From Chromatiaceae bacterium (GTDB lineage: Bacteria; Pseudomonadota; Gammaproteobacteria; Chromatiales; Chromatiaceae): a DNA stretch of 64,000 bases. This document shows, in pieces, positions 36,546 through 45,058 of this stretch; the first letter of the stretch is position 1; each line of letters starts with the position of its first letter. The stretch is from contig JACDZG010000001.1 of NCBI GenBank assembly GCA_013426805.1, positions 62,001 through 126,000 on the forward strand. The letters are read 5' to 3'. The position numbers and the translations under genes are program-made. Below the pieces are notes generated by a model that was not told where the DNA came from, did not search any database, and saw only the letters and a list, made by a program, of their open reading frames with translations.

Positions 36546-36666
36546 TGCGGCCCGCAACCCCAGGAGCGATAATCTCGCCGTCGAAGAACGCGTGGCGGGT
36601 GTTCTGCCGGCGTTCCCAGGCCAGAAAATCCTGCGGTGTGAGGCGTGGCCGCGGCTGTGTGCTCAT
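36546..36666 (-). pseudogene. Uma2 family gene, N-terminal remnant
   Basis: The minus strand reads MSTQPRPRLTPQDFLAWERR, then QNTRHAFFDGEIIAP, the first 35-40 residues of a Uma2 protein. It then runs into a family C palindrome and the RCC1 remnant. The nuclease core is missing. A full-length relative is encoded at 19577-20149. Confidence 0.7.
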
Positions 36667-36791
36667 GGTTTGACCCTCGGTAAACCGTCAACGGGTTGAA
36701 GGGCCTGCCTGCCCTTTCTGCCGCCCCCTGATTCGAGTACATTGACCGCACTCTTGCGCAGACTTCAACAACAATCAAGCGCGGTATCGCG

Positions 36792-36887
36792 ATGGACCAA
36801 TACGGCTTCCAAACCCACCCGATCAGGCGCCCCGGCGCGCTCCTGTCATCGGCGCCCGAGGCAGGATCGAACGACTGGTCGAAATGA
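36792..36887 (+). CDS. possible 31-residue leader ORF before the histidine kinase
   Basis: An ATG at 36792 opens a short frame (MDQYGFQTHPIRRPG and on) whose TGA overlaps the kinase ATG in ATGA form. The overlap is the only support. It could equally be the tail of a lost gene or chance. Confidence 0.2.
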   Translation: MDQYGFQTHPIRRPGALLSSAPEAGSNDWSK

Positions 36888-38125
36888 CCGACGGCCATTT
36901 GCAGTGCCGCCAAACGGAGGAGGACCTGCGCCGCCTGGACCGCACTCACGCCGTGCTCTCCCGCTGCAATCGCAGCCTCGCCCGCGCCCTGGACGAACGT
37001 GCGCTCCTGAATGCCTTCTGCGCCAACCTGGTCGAAGTGGGCGGCTACGGCTTCGCGTGGGTCGGCTACGCCGGGGAACGCCACGGGGCACCGCTGCGCT
37101 TGGAGGGCCATGCGGGCCGGGGCGACGCGGCCTTCGCCGCGGCCGTCCTTGCGGGCGCCAACGGTGACGACCGACGCAGCGCCTGTCGCGTCGCTTGCGA
37201 GGCCGGGGCACCGGTCATCCTGCGCGATCTGTCCATCCCCTGCGCGCTTGCTCCCTGGGCCGCTGCGGCACTGGACCAAAGCTACCGCTCCATGATTGCC
37301 CTGCCACTGCGGGCCGACCAGACGGCACCCTTCGGCAACTTCAGCATCTTCGCGGACACGCGGGACGCCTTCGACGTGCCCGAGGTGGCCTTGCTCGCCG
37401 AGTTGGCCGATGACCTCGCCTTCGGTATCCAGACGGTACGCACCCGCGACGCCCAGGCTCAGGCGGTGCGCCGCCTGCGCAACGATGCCGAGCGGGAGGC
37501 CCGCGGACACCTGGCGGCCACCCTGCACGACGGCGTCGGTCAGACCATGCAGGCGCTCAACCTGGGCCTCAAGCAGGCGCGGGCGCTGGCCGAGCACGGA
37601 GAGACGGTGCCCGTCGCGCTCTTGGATCGACTGATCGATGAGGCCGGAGAGGCCTTGCGGGAGCTGCGCGCCGTCAGTTGCGAACTGCGGCCCTTGTTCC
37701 TGGAGCGCCTGTCGCTGCTCGATGCCATCCGCCATCAGTGCAACGAGACCGCCCAGCGCACCGGCATCAATATCCAGGTCAGCGCCACCGACTGCGCCTT
37801 CACCCTGGACGACCAGGTCAAGGAACAATGCTTCCTCGCCTTCCGCGAGGCCTTGTCGAACGCCGTGCGCCACGCCGCCGCCAGTCGCATCGACGTCCTC
37901 CTGCGGGTGCGTACCAACGACCGGCTGATCCTGGCCATCAGCGACAACGGGCGGGGCTTCGACACCCACCCCACCGGCGCCGGTCCCGCGGGGCTCGGGT
38001 TGTGCATGATCCAGGAGCGCGCCGTCGGCGTCCACGGCCGCTCGTGCGTGCGCAGCAGCCCCAGCAAGGGGACCATCGTCCGCATTTGCGTCCCCTTGAC
38101 CAAGGAGCCCATCCTGTGTCTATAG
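36884..38125 (+). CDS. GAF-domain NarX-type histidine kinase
   Basis: This protein has 413 residues. A short coiled coil (RRLDRTHAVLSRCNRSLARAL) leads into a GAF domain at about 35-185 (LLNAFCANLVEVGGYGFAWVG, SMIALPLRADQTAPFGNFSIF). The HisKA_3 motif with H215 (LAATLHDGVGQTMQALNLGL) and an ATPase with FREALSNAVRHA, ISDNGRGFD and GLGLCMIQERA follow. No membrane helix is present, so it is probably a soluble sensor. The 3' end overlaps the response-regulator gene by 10 bp, so they form a two-component pair. The signal is unknown. Confidence 0.9.
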   Translation: MTDGHLQCRQTEEDLRRLDRTHAVLSRCNRSLARALDERALLNAFCANLVEVGGYGFAWVGYAGERHGAPLRLEGHAGRGDAAFAAAVLAGANGDDRRSACRVACEAGAPVILRDLSIPCALAPWAAAALDQSYRSMIALPLRADQTAPFGNFSIFADTRDAFDVPEVALLAELADDLAFGIQTVRTRDAQAQAVRRLRNDAEREARGHLAATLHDGVGQTMQALNLGLKQARALAEHGETVPVALLDRLIDEAGEALRELRAVSCELRPLFLERLSLLDAIRHQCNETAQRTGINIQVSATDCAFTLDDQVKEQCFLAFREALSNAVRHAAASRIDVLLRVRTNDRLILAISDNGRGFDTHPTGAGPAGLGLCMIQERAVGVHGRSCVRSSPSKGTIVRICVPLTKEPILCL

Positions 38126-38742
38126 GCGTCATCCTCGCCGATGACCACGCCATCGTCCGCCAGGGCCTCGCCGCCCTGCTCCAGGCCGAGCCTGACATCG
38201 CCCTGCTCGGCCAGGCCGCCGATGGGGCAGCCGCCTGGAGCATCATCGCGAAGCACCAACCGGACATCGCCATCCTGGACCTGTCGATGCCCCAGGCCAC
38301 TGGCATCGAGGTCACCCGCCGCGTCGAAGCCGCCGCGCTCGACACCCGCTGCCTGCTGCTCACCATGCACGACGACCCCGCCGCCGCGCTCGAGGCCCAA
38401 GCGGCGGGCGCCGCCGGCTACATCCTCAAAGACAACTCCTTTGAAGACCTGGTGTTGGCGGTGCGCAGCATCGCCGCCGGCGGGACCTTCGTCACCCCCT
38501 CCATCCGCGCCAAGCTCCGCGCCCTGCAGCGCAACGGCCAACGGTCCATCGCCTTGTCGAACCGGGAACGGGAAGTCATCCGCCTGGTTGCCCTGGGCCA
38601 TAGCAGCAAGGAGATCGCCCGGGTCCTGGACATCAGTCCGCGCACCGTGGATACCCATCGCAATCGGCTGATGCACAAGCTGGGGCTGCACTCCGTGGCG
38701 GACGTGGTGCGGTATGCGGTGCAGGGGGGGATGTTGGGGTGA
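38116..38742 (+). CDS. NarL/FixJ-type response regulator
   Basis: The 208-residue protein starts at GTG 38116 inside the kinase 3' end: VSIGVILADDHAIVRQGL. Receiver Asp is D55 in AILDLSMPQATGIEV, with switch residues in LLLTMHDD and YILKDNSFEDL. The C-terminal LuxR helix-turn-helix reads LSNREREVIRLVALGHSSKE and IARVLDISPRTVDTHRNRL. The frame is open far upstream, but only as an antisense-like shadow of the kinase. A broken second copy of the last part of the DNA-binding domain follows at 38768-38850. Confidence 0.92.
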   Translation: MSIGVILADDHAIVRQGLAALLQAEPDIALLGQAADGAAAWSIIAKHQPDIAILDLSMPQATGIEVTRRVEAAALDTRCLLLTMHDDPAAALEAQAAGAAGYILKDNSFEDLVLAVRSIAAGGTFVTPSIRAKLRALQRNGQRSIALSNREREVIRLVALGHSSKEIARVLDISPRTVDTHRNRLMHKLGLHSVADVVRYAVQGGMLG

Positions 38743-38767
38743 GCCTGGCACGCTCTGCCCACTGCTA

Positions 38768-38850
38768 CGCTTGGGCGCGCGCACCGTCGACACGTACCGC
38801 AACCGGCTGGTGCGCAAGTTCGGCCTGCACTCCGTGGCGGACGTTTCGCC
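38768..38850 (+). pseudogene. partial duplicate of a LuxR helix-turn-helix
   Basis: The bases encode ARTVDTYRNRLVRKFGLHSV followed by ADV, matching RTVDTHRNRLMHKLGLHSVADV at the end of the upstream regulator. Only the recognition-helix half is present and no start codon precedes it. It marks a tandem duplication or recombination with a related regulator. The rest of the 38743-39209 interval shows no gene. Confidence 0.7.
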
Positions 38851-39209
38851 TCGCCGACGCACGGCTTGCGCTCCCATGACGCAAAGCTGCTGGCTAGCGT
38901 GAGGACCGCAGGACCACTGCTTGTCCGTATTTCCGCTTACACGGCTATACGTCGATATCCGAACAGTCAAACCTGCGTCTCCGTCCTATCATTGCCGCAT
39001 CGGGTCCACCGACCGATTGATGAAGTCAGACCCGTGATTATGCGGATTTCCATCAGACTCTGAGCCCTAACGGGGTACGCGGCAGCGGGGTCTCTGCCCC
39101 TGAACAGGATCGATTCGGTCAAAATGCGCGGATCTAGCATCCGCCTGATATGACCAATAAACGTTCTGCTTGGGAAATCATTTAGGCGCTAAAGTATTAT
39201 GGTATTGTT

Positions 39210-39959
39210 ATGGAAACGCAGGTGGAAGAGAAAAAAAAATTTGTAGTCGACCGGTTGGCAATCGTATCGCTTTTTTTGATGCTGGTAAGCTGCTTTCTGA
39301 TTGCCAGGATGTTGCTTGACGATAGAAGCAACATACAATTATTACTCATGTCAATGGTTTTTGCAGGAGCTATTGGCGGCATTGTCAATTACTTCTACAG
39401 CAATATGAATGAAGATATTACCTCAAAAAATCTGGTACCCTGCGTTGTTGTCGGCATTGGCGCAAGCCTGCTCTTGCCGTTTTTGTTTTCCTTGACATCC
39501 AGCACCCTGTTATCGGACGAGCTAAATGATGTTCGTTATTTGACTATCGTTAGCTGGTCGCTGTTAGCGGGGATCTCTGGTGAACCACTTATCTCCATGA
39601 TGACCTCAAGATTTATCAAATCGATCGGGGATGATAGGGACCTGAAGGCAGTGGCATCGCTGAACATCACTCCCACGACGTTACCTGAAGGGACCGTGGG
39701 AGTTGAATATTCACAGGTACTCCAAGTCAAGGGTGGCAAGCGCCCGCTATATTGGGAGGTCAAACCCTCGTTGCCGGTGGGCCTGAATCTGATAAATGGG
39801 GAGATCACCGGAATTCCAAGAGCAGCGTTCGATACCAGGCTGACATTCACGGTTAAGGACAGCCTTACGCCAGACCCTCGATCAGGAGCCAGTGACATCT
39901 GGCTAAAAATTAATCCAGAAAATGCACAGAATCTCAGAACAACCAGCACCTCACTTTAA
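39210..39959 (+). CDS. multi-helix membrane protein with Ig-like (He_PIG) domain, AT-rich
   Basis: The 249-residue protein has four probable membrane helices (FVVDRLAIVSLFLMLVSCFLI; LLLMSMVFAGAIGGIVNYFY; PCVVVGIGASLLLPFLFSL; YLTIVSWSLLAGISGEPLI) followed by a putative-Ig domain: LPEGTVGVEYSQVLQVKGGK, then PSLPVGLNLINGEITGIP. That pattern is typical of He_PIG/cadherin-like folds. Codon use is much more AT-rich than that of its neighbours, so recent transfer is likely. A TATTAT hexamer ends 9 bp before the ATG and no ribosome-binding site is seen, so the start is uncertain. Membrane modules of this sort occur next to YEATS-type or other defence-linked domains, but nothing here proves such a role. 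Confidence 0.75.
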   Translation: METQVEEKKKFVVDRLAIVSLFLMLVSCFLIARMLLDDRSNIQLLLMSMVFAGAIGGIVNYFYSNMNEDITSKNLVPCVVVGIGASLLLPFLFSLTSSTLLSDELNDVRYLTIVSWSLLAGISGEPLISMMTSRFIKSIGDDRDLKAVASLNITPTTLPEGTVGVEYSQVLQVKGGKRPLYWEVKPSLPVGLNLINGEITGIPRAAFDTRLTFTVKDSLTPDPRSGASDIWLKINPENAQNLRTTSTSL

Positions 39960-40300
39960 TTTTTAGCCACAGGAAACGTTGAGCGACATTGCCCTCGGCA
40001 ACACGGTCGCCTCCCATCCCTGTCGCGCCAGCATGATCGAAATTGAGTTCATGGATAAATTCATGATGTCGAGGCGCTCAATCTGCGCTCCTTACCGAGT
40101 TCGAGCTCCCCCGCCAACCGCATTGACACGCTGTTTCTCGGCCACCCGGTCGAAGAAGTCGGACCGTCCGTCGCGGACTTGAGCGTCCTTCCGCAAGGAT
40201 GCGGGTATCCAAGGCCAGGGCGACATGAACGGAGCGCTGCCCATGCGCCTGCCGGCCGAACCTGAACGTGTTCAACTCTTAAGATACAGGCGTTGATTCC
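39960..40300. other. intergenic region, no gene seen
   Basis: These 341 bp contain no convincing gene on either strand. A stretch near 40140-40230 reads on the minus strand like the dispersed non-coding repeats often mistaken for ORFs. Confidence 0.4.
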
Positions 40301-41323
40301 ATGAAACGATCCCCCGCGATCCTCGCTGCAGTCACCGCGGTTCTAGCACCGTTCGCGGCGGTGGCAGATCCGCCCTTGGCGACTGTCAGGTACTCAGACA
40401 TGTGCGACGCCTCGGCCGCCGTTGCACTCGGGGGTAATCGGTTCGTCGTTGCCAATGATGAGGACAACTGGCTGCGGATCTATCAGGGGACCGTCGGCAC
40501 CACCCCGGCACCCACCAAACCCATCAGCAAATTGGACCTTACCCATTTTCTCGACATCAACAAAAAGAAGCCGGAGGCCGATATCGAGGGTGCCGCCCTG
40601 ATCGGTTCGCGCATCTACTGGATCACCTCGCACGGCGAGAGTGCGAAGGGCGACTCCCGCCCCAACCGCCTCCGCTTGTTCGCGACGGAGATCGAGACCA
40701 ACGGCACCGGTGTCAGGCTCAAACCAGTCGGGGGGGCGTTCAGTGGTCTGGTGGAGGTGCTTGCTGACCCCGACGATACCGTCGGGCTCAAGGGCTACCA
40801 ACTGGACGTGGCGGCTACGGATGCCCCCGAATCCGCGACCGGCCTCAACATCGAGGGACTGACCGGAACCCCGGACGGTGCGCTGTTGATCGGCTTTCGC
40901 AATCCGGTTCCCGATGGCAAGGCGCTGCTGGTTCCCCTGGAGAATCCGCAAGGCGTCGTTGACAAGGCAAAGCCGCCCAGGCTCGGCACGGCGGTGCTGC
41001 TCGACCTGGGCGGCTCCGGCATCCGCAGCATCGAATACTCGCACCAGCGTAAGGTCTATTTCATCGTCGCGGGGCCGATCGGCGATCATGGTGAGTGGCA
41101 TCTGTATCAATGGTCGGGCGCAGCGACCGACGCGCCCGTCGTGGTTCCGGGTATCGATTTCACTAAGCTGCGTCCGGAGGCGCTGATCCTCGACCCAGCG
41201 GCACCGGACAGGATCCAGGTGTTGAGCGACGACGGCGCGGAACAGGTCAATGGGAAGGACTGCAAGGATCCCAGTCAGAACCCTGACAAGCAGGGGTTCC
41301 GCAGCGCTTGGTTCAAGCTTTAG
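40301..41323 (+). CDS. exported DUF3616 protein
   Basis: The 340-residue protein begins with the signal peptide MKRSPAILAAVTAVLAPFAA. The mature part shows repeated blades such as DASAAVALGGNRFVVANDED, DIEGAALIGSRIYWITSHG and NIEGLTGTPDGALLIGFRN, the pattern of DUF3616, predicted to be a beta-propeller. No catalytic residue is known for the family. It should be periplasmic or extracellular. No operon partner is evident; the next gene starts 142 bp downstream. Confidence 0.82.
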   Translation: MKRSPAILAAVTAVLAPFAAVADPPLATVRYSDMCDASAAVALGGNRFVVANDEDNWLRIYQGTVGTTPAPTKPISKLDLTHFLDINKKKPEADIEGAALIGSRIYWITSHGESAKGDSRPNRLRLFATEIETNGTGVRLKPVGGAFSGLVEVLADPDDTVGLKGYQLDVAATDAPESATGLNIEGLTGTPDGALLIGFRNPVPDGKALLVPLENPQGVVDKAKPPRLGTAVLLDLGGSGIRSIEYSHQRKVYFIVAGPIGDHGEWHLYQWSGAATDAPVVVPGIDFTKLRPEALILDPAAPDRIQVLSDDGAEQVNGKDCKDPSQNPDKQGFRSAWFKL

Positions 41324-41465
41324 CCGGGTCCGGTCGGCAGCGAGGTCGCCGCTATTCCCCTGCCCTGTCCGACGGATATCGACCTCGGGTCCGGGGTATT
41401 CCCGGGGGACCGCCCGATCAGGGCCGGTTCCCTGTTCTTTCGCTCAACTTCAAGGGTATACAGTC

Positions 41466-41918
41466 ATGAGTTCTTCATTATTCGCGGACCTGGCGGGCAA
41501 GTGGCGCCATACCAGCTTCCTGCTCGATCCGGACAGCCTGATCCCCGCCACGCCGCCGGGTGCCGCCAAGCAGTCCATGGCGGAGCTGTGGGCCACCGGC
41601 GCACTCGATTTGGAGGTATCCGCGGGGGGCGACACGCTGACGGGTCAGCTGACGTTTCCCAACCGCATCCAACTGGCAGTCACCGTGCGCGAGGCACCGG
41701 ACCTCTTTGGCGACGCCCCGGGGGTCTTAATCGAGGGCTCCGGTACAGCCCCCGGACCCGCGGGCAGTGTCACCTTGCTGTACCACCTGGCGGGCGCGCT
41801 ATCGCCGGACTGGCGCAAGAGCGGCAGCCCACCGGTGATCGTCGGCGCCATCCGCGCCGCGGGCTTCGATCCGCGCGGCCCGATCGGGACGGTGGGCGCG
41901 TTCATGTTGGTCCGGTAG
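41466..41918 (+). CDS. conserved-looking hypothetical protein (150 aa)
   Basis: ATG 41466 is preceded by AAGGG at 41452-41456; the frame extends upstream without coding character. The protein reads like a compact beta-sheet domain (MSSSLFADLAGKWRHTSFLL, DLEVSAGGDTLTGQLTFP, SGTAPGPAGSVTLLYHLAG), similar in layout to small lipocalin-like beta-barrels, but I recognise no family. It has no signal peptide and no membrane helix. Confidence 0.6.
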   Translation: MSSSLFADLAGKWRHTSFLLDPDSLIPATPPGAAKQSMAELWATGALDLEVSAGGDTLTGQLTFPNRIQLAVTVREAPDLFGDAPGVLIEGSGTAPGPAGSVTLLYHLAGALSPDWRKSGSPPVIVGAIRAAGFDPRGPIGTVGAFMLVR

Positions 41919-41953
41919 CGACCTGACCGCGACTTCTGACTGGGGCGAGACGG

Positions 41954-42736
41954 TCAGTCGATGGCGCGCAGCTCAACCCGACTATTGCCCATTTCGAGCA
42001 GATCGCCGACCGCCAGGCGCTGCTCGGAGAGCACGCGCACCTGATTGACGAAGGTGCCGTTCGCGCTGTTGAGATCGGTGAGGGTCACGAAGGGAATCTG
42101 GTCCGCCGTGATGACGGTGAACCGCGCATGTTTGCGGGAGACGCAGTCGTCGCGCAGTTGCAGGTCCGCGTCGTCCGCACGCCCGATGGTCGCGGACCGG
42201 TGGACCTGGAGTACGCGCTCGCCGCCGATACCGGTCGGCAATTCGATGAACAGTCGCAGCTGCGCTTGGCGGGTCTCGCGGATGATGGTGGTTTGCTCGA
42301 GGTCCGCGTAGGGCAGCGGCCGCGCCGCGGGTTCCGGCGTCGACACCTTGCCCTCGACCAGGGCGAGCAGGTGCGCCGCCGCTTGGACGGGGTCGGAGCG
42401 AAAGTCGATGTACTGGATGGTGCCGAGTCGCAGGTGGAGTTCGCCGGGTTCGCAGCCGCGTGCCATGACCGGGATCACCCGGCCGCGCAGATGTTCCAAC
42501 GCCCAGTGCGTCTCGGACTGAACCCACTCGGACTGCTGGGCATCCGGGGAGAGGACGACCACGAACCAGTCGGTCTGCGCCAGGGCGCTGCGAATTTGCC
42601 GTTCCCAGTCCGCGGCCATGGGGATGTCGGTCGCCGAGCACCAGGCAAAAACCCCGGCCCGATCCAACACCGGCTTGATGTAGGACAGCACAAAGCCGAC
42701 ATCCTTGCTCGAATGACTGATGAAGACCCGTTTCAC
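41954..42736 (-). CDS. TIR-FHA fusion protein
   Basis: The protein has 260 residues. Residues 1-130 are a TIR domain: box 1 is VFISHSSKD, then LSPDAQQSEWVQSETHWAL, where E75 sits at the position of the catalytic Glu of NAD-cleaving TIRs. After a linker containing LEQTTII (149-150 are Thr-Thr), an FHA domain spans about 160-258, with G185-R186 (SATIGRADDADLQL), S200 and H203 (CVSRKHARF) and N226 (LNSANGTFVN), the residues that bind phosphothreonine. TIR domains act in signalling and NAD-depleting immunity; FHA domains dock to Ser/Thr-kinase substrates. The fusion suggests TIR activity controlled by threonine phosphorylation, by inference. The gene is monocistronic; the kinase-less VWA/Tag-like operon lies 6 kb away. 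Confidence 0.9.
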   Translation of the reverse strand: MKRVFISHSSKDVGFVLSYIKPVLDRAGVFAWCSATDIPMAADWERQIRSALAQTDWFVVVLSPDAQQSEWVQSETHWALEHLRGRVIPVMARGCEPGELHLRLGTIQYIDFRSDPVQAAAHLLALVEGKVSTPEPAARPLPYADLEQTTIIRETRQAQLRLFIELPTGIGGERVLQVHRSATIGRADDADLQLRDDCVSRKHARFTVITADQIPFVTLTDLNSANGTFVNQVRVLSEQRLAVGDLLEMGNSRVELRAID

Positions 42737-42829
42737 GATGTCAACCCCGCGGGTTCACAACCGGTTCAAAACAGGGACAGTTTACGCCGACCCGCTGCCA
42801 TCACGGTAGGGGCAGCCGGGTCGGCAAGT

Positions 42830-44089
42830 TCAAAACCGATAGCCGAAGTTCAACTCGAAGCCGTCGATGTCCCCCTGCCCGTAAACGTATTTCAGACCGA
42901 GACCGAAGGGATGACTCGCGAGGTTCGGTGCCAGCTTGTCGGCCGAGCGCCGGGGGCCGATGCTGATGCCGATCTCCTGGTAGTTGTCGTTGTACAGTGC
43001 ATCGCCGAAAAACCAGGTGCCGGCGACGAAGAAATCGAGGCTGAACTCCCGGCCCCAATAGCGCTTCTGCAACGGCATGGACAGCAACAACCCGTTGCGG
43101 CTGATGGTATTTTTCAGATTGTAATCGACATTGAAATCGCCGATGCGCAGCGGCATCGTTTTATAGTAGCCCAGCAGATTACCCATGCTCAAAGAGAAAC
43201 GGCTGTTCTCAAAAAGCAACAGGTCGCTGGTGACGGACAACGACAGAAGGTGCCCGAGCGACCCGAGGTCCGTGGATCCGGCGATGCCGTAACCAAATGA
43301 CGGCGTCAGCGCCCAACGCGAGAGAATATTTTTTTTGTAGCTGAGACCCAATTGACCACGATAGGCCGCGGCACCATCGACCTCCATGTAGGTCAGCGGC
43401 AGCCGTACGATCAGACTGTCGTAGTTGGCGAACGTGTAGGAGTAAGACAGCGGCAACGTGTAGACATTCTGCGTGAAACGATCCAGGCCGTAGCTCCCGA
43501 ATCGGGCACCAACGCCGAAGGCGCTGCCCGGCGCCAGGGTGTCGTAAGCGGGGTCCGCACCGGCCTCGTAGTCGCCGCCGACCATCTGGCTCAGCAAGCT
43601 GGCGGGATTGCCCGCCAGGGGGTCGACCGCGGACACCCGCAACAACTCGCGCAGGATATCTTCACCGTTCTGCTTGATGTAGTCTTCAAACAGGTCGTTG
43701 CTGGCATCACGGGTGCCGCCTTCAAAAGTCTCGTTGATCCCGAGACTCGGCACCGAAAATGCCAACTGCGTAGAGTCCTGAGCGTAGTCCAGGGTGACCG
43801 GCAGACCGCGGACGTCAAGCTGGAAGGCTCCGGCGGAAACCGCCTCTTCGTAGCTCGGGAATCGCTGCCGGAGTTCCGCGGCGTCGATGGCGTCGATGAT
43901 GTCCTGGATATTGTTCGCACCGATACTCGCGACCTGACCATCGACACAAAGTGTGGCGTTGAAGATGTTGTTGTTGGCCGGCGCCGAGCAGGACTGGGCC
44001 AACAGCGCGCCGCTGTTCAGTGCCAAGCCGCTACAGATCGCCGCGATCACCAAACCCGACGCCCGACCCCACGAACAGGAAGCGCTCAT
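42830..44089 (-). CDS. outer-membrane beta-barrel protein
   Basis: The 419-residue protein starts at ATG 44089, behind AGGA. A signal peptide (SGLVIAAICSGLALNSGALLAQS) is followed by a region of about 130 residues with NNNIFNATLCVDGQVASIGA and a helical segment. The remainder is strands alternating aromatic and polar residues (FGVGARFGSYGLDRFTQNVY, YSYTFANYDSLIVRLPLTYM). The C terminus is FELNFGYRF; a final Phe is the signature recognised by the BAM complex. Substrate unknown. It is divergent from the glycine-zipper lipoprotein gene, with 193 bp between them. Confidence 0.8.
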   Translation of the reverse strand: MSASCSWGRASGLVIAAICSGLALNSGALLAQSCSAPANNNIFNATLCVDGQVASIGANNIQDIIDAIDAAELRQRFPSYEEAVSAGAFQLDVRGLPVTLDYAQDSTQLAFSVPSLGINETFEGGTRDASNDLFEDYIKQNGEDILRELLRVSAVDPLAGNPASLLSQMVGGDYEAGADPAYDTLAPGSAFGVGARFGSYGLDRFTQNVYTLPLSYSYTFANYDSLIVRLPLTYMEVDGAAAYRGQLGLSYKKNILSRWALTPSFGYGIAGSTDLGSLGHLLSLSVTSDLLLFENSRFSLSMGNLLGYYKTMPLRIGDFNVDYNLKNTISRNGLLLSMPLQKRYWGREFSLDFFVAGTWFFGDALYNDNYQEIGISIGPRRSADKLAPNLASHPFGLGLKYVYGQGDIDGFELNFGYRF

Positions 44090-44282
44090 GACGAAATCCT
44101 TAGTTGACGATAAAGATCGGGTGATGCGGCGATTTCTACCCAAGATTCTCGTCGCAGCAACCGGACAGTGCGTTCCGGCGTGGTATCGCACAGTCGCCTG
44201 GCGGCAACACCTCTAGACTTTACGGGTTTTCCCCGATACCGGCAACCGGCGAGCGACGACCGACTTCAGTAAGGTAACAGAG

Positions 44283-45050
44283 ATGATTCGAGCAAATTTC
44301 GAGCGCTTGAACGGTGGACCGGTGATCATCGCCCTGGCGACCGGATTGTTGACCGCCGGGTGCGTGACGACCGGCGATATCCAGGGGCTGGCGACCACCG
44401 GGCTGTCAACGCTCACCGGGAGCATGCAACCGCAAACGCCGACCGCTTCCAGCGCGTCACTGACCCCGGCCGAGCAGCGACTGCGTCGGCAAAGCAACGC
44501 CTTCCGGAAAACGGTCTGGGAAGGGGTGTTGATCGGCGCCGGAGCCGGCACCCTGTGGGGCGTCATTCAGGGTGATGAGGCCAAGGATGTGCTGTTGAAG
44601 GCCGCGATCGGCGGAGCGGTAGGCGGACTCGCGGGTGCCTACATCGCCTCCAAACAAAAACAGTTCTCCAGCAAAGAAGATCAGCTCGACGCGATGATCG
44701 CCGACGTTCGTCGCTCTAATCAAGAGACCGAAGAGTTGATTGCGAGCGCCCGCCAAGTCATTGCCGAGGACAAGAAGCGGCTGGCCGCCGTGGAGCAGCG
44801 CTATCGCAAGGGTCAGGCGAGCCAGTCCGAGGTGGCGAGCATGCGCAGCCGCATCACCGACAATCAGGCGGTTATCGCCCAGGCGAGCAAGGGCGCACAC
44901 GAGAAACAGACCATGTTCCAGGGTGCCGAACGCCGGTATCGGCAGGACAATCCAGGCACCGACACCGGCCGTATGCAGCAGGAACTCGCGGCCTACAGCC
45001 GCAAACTCAACACCTTGGACAGTCTCGCGGGCAGCGTGGCCGTCGCTTAG
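44283..45050 (+). CDS. glycine-zipper lipoprotein with coiled coil, paralogue of 34936-35706
   Basis: The 255-residue protein has a lipobox LLTAGC. VWEGVLIGAGAGTLWGVIQG and AIGGAVGGLAGAYIASK are glycine zippers. They are followed by KEDQLDAMIADVRRSNQETE and VIAEDKKRLAAVEQRY. The same segments in the same order occur in the lipoprotein at 34936-35706 (VWQGVLIGAVVGT, KEDQLDAMITDVRNANRETE), so they are paralogues. The next gene follows after 8 bp and also encodes a coiled-coil lipoprotein. A structural role in the envelope is likely. Here there are no ABC or VWA genes beside it. Confidence 0.82.
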   Translation: MIRANFERLNGGPVIIALATGLLTAGCVTTGDIQGLATTGLSTLTGSMQPQTPTASSASLTPAEQRLRRQSNAFRKTVWEGVLIGAGAGTLWGVIQGDEAKDVLLKAAIGGAVGGLAGAYIASKQKQFSSKEDQLDAMIADVRRSNQETEELIASARQVIAEDKKRLAAVEQRYRKGQASQSEVASMRSRITDNQAVIAQASKGAHEKQTMFQGAERRYRQDNPGTDTGRMQQELAAYSRKLNTLDSLAGSVAVA

Positions 45051-45058
45051 GAGGTAAC

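Noticed and set aside
36884-38742. The two-component pair as nitrate regulators NarX-NarL
   Set aside because: The kinase lacks the periplasmic P-box and membrane helices of NarX; only the kinase subclass matches.
41954-42736. The TIR-FHA protein as the Fha component of a type VI system
   Set aside because: It has a TIR domain, is far shorter than Fha1, and no tss genes are in the window.
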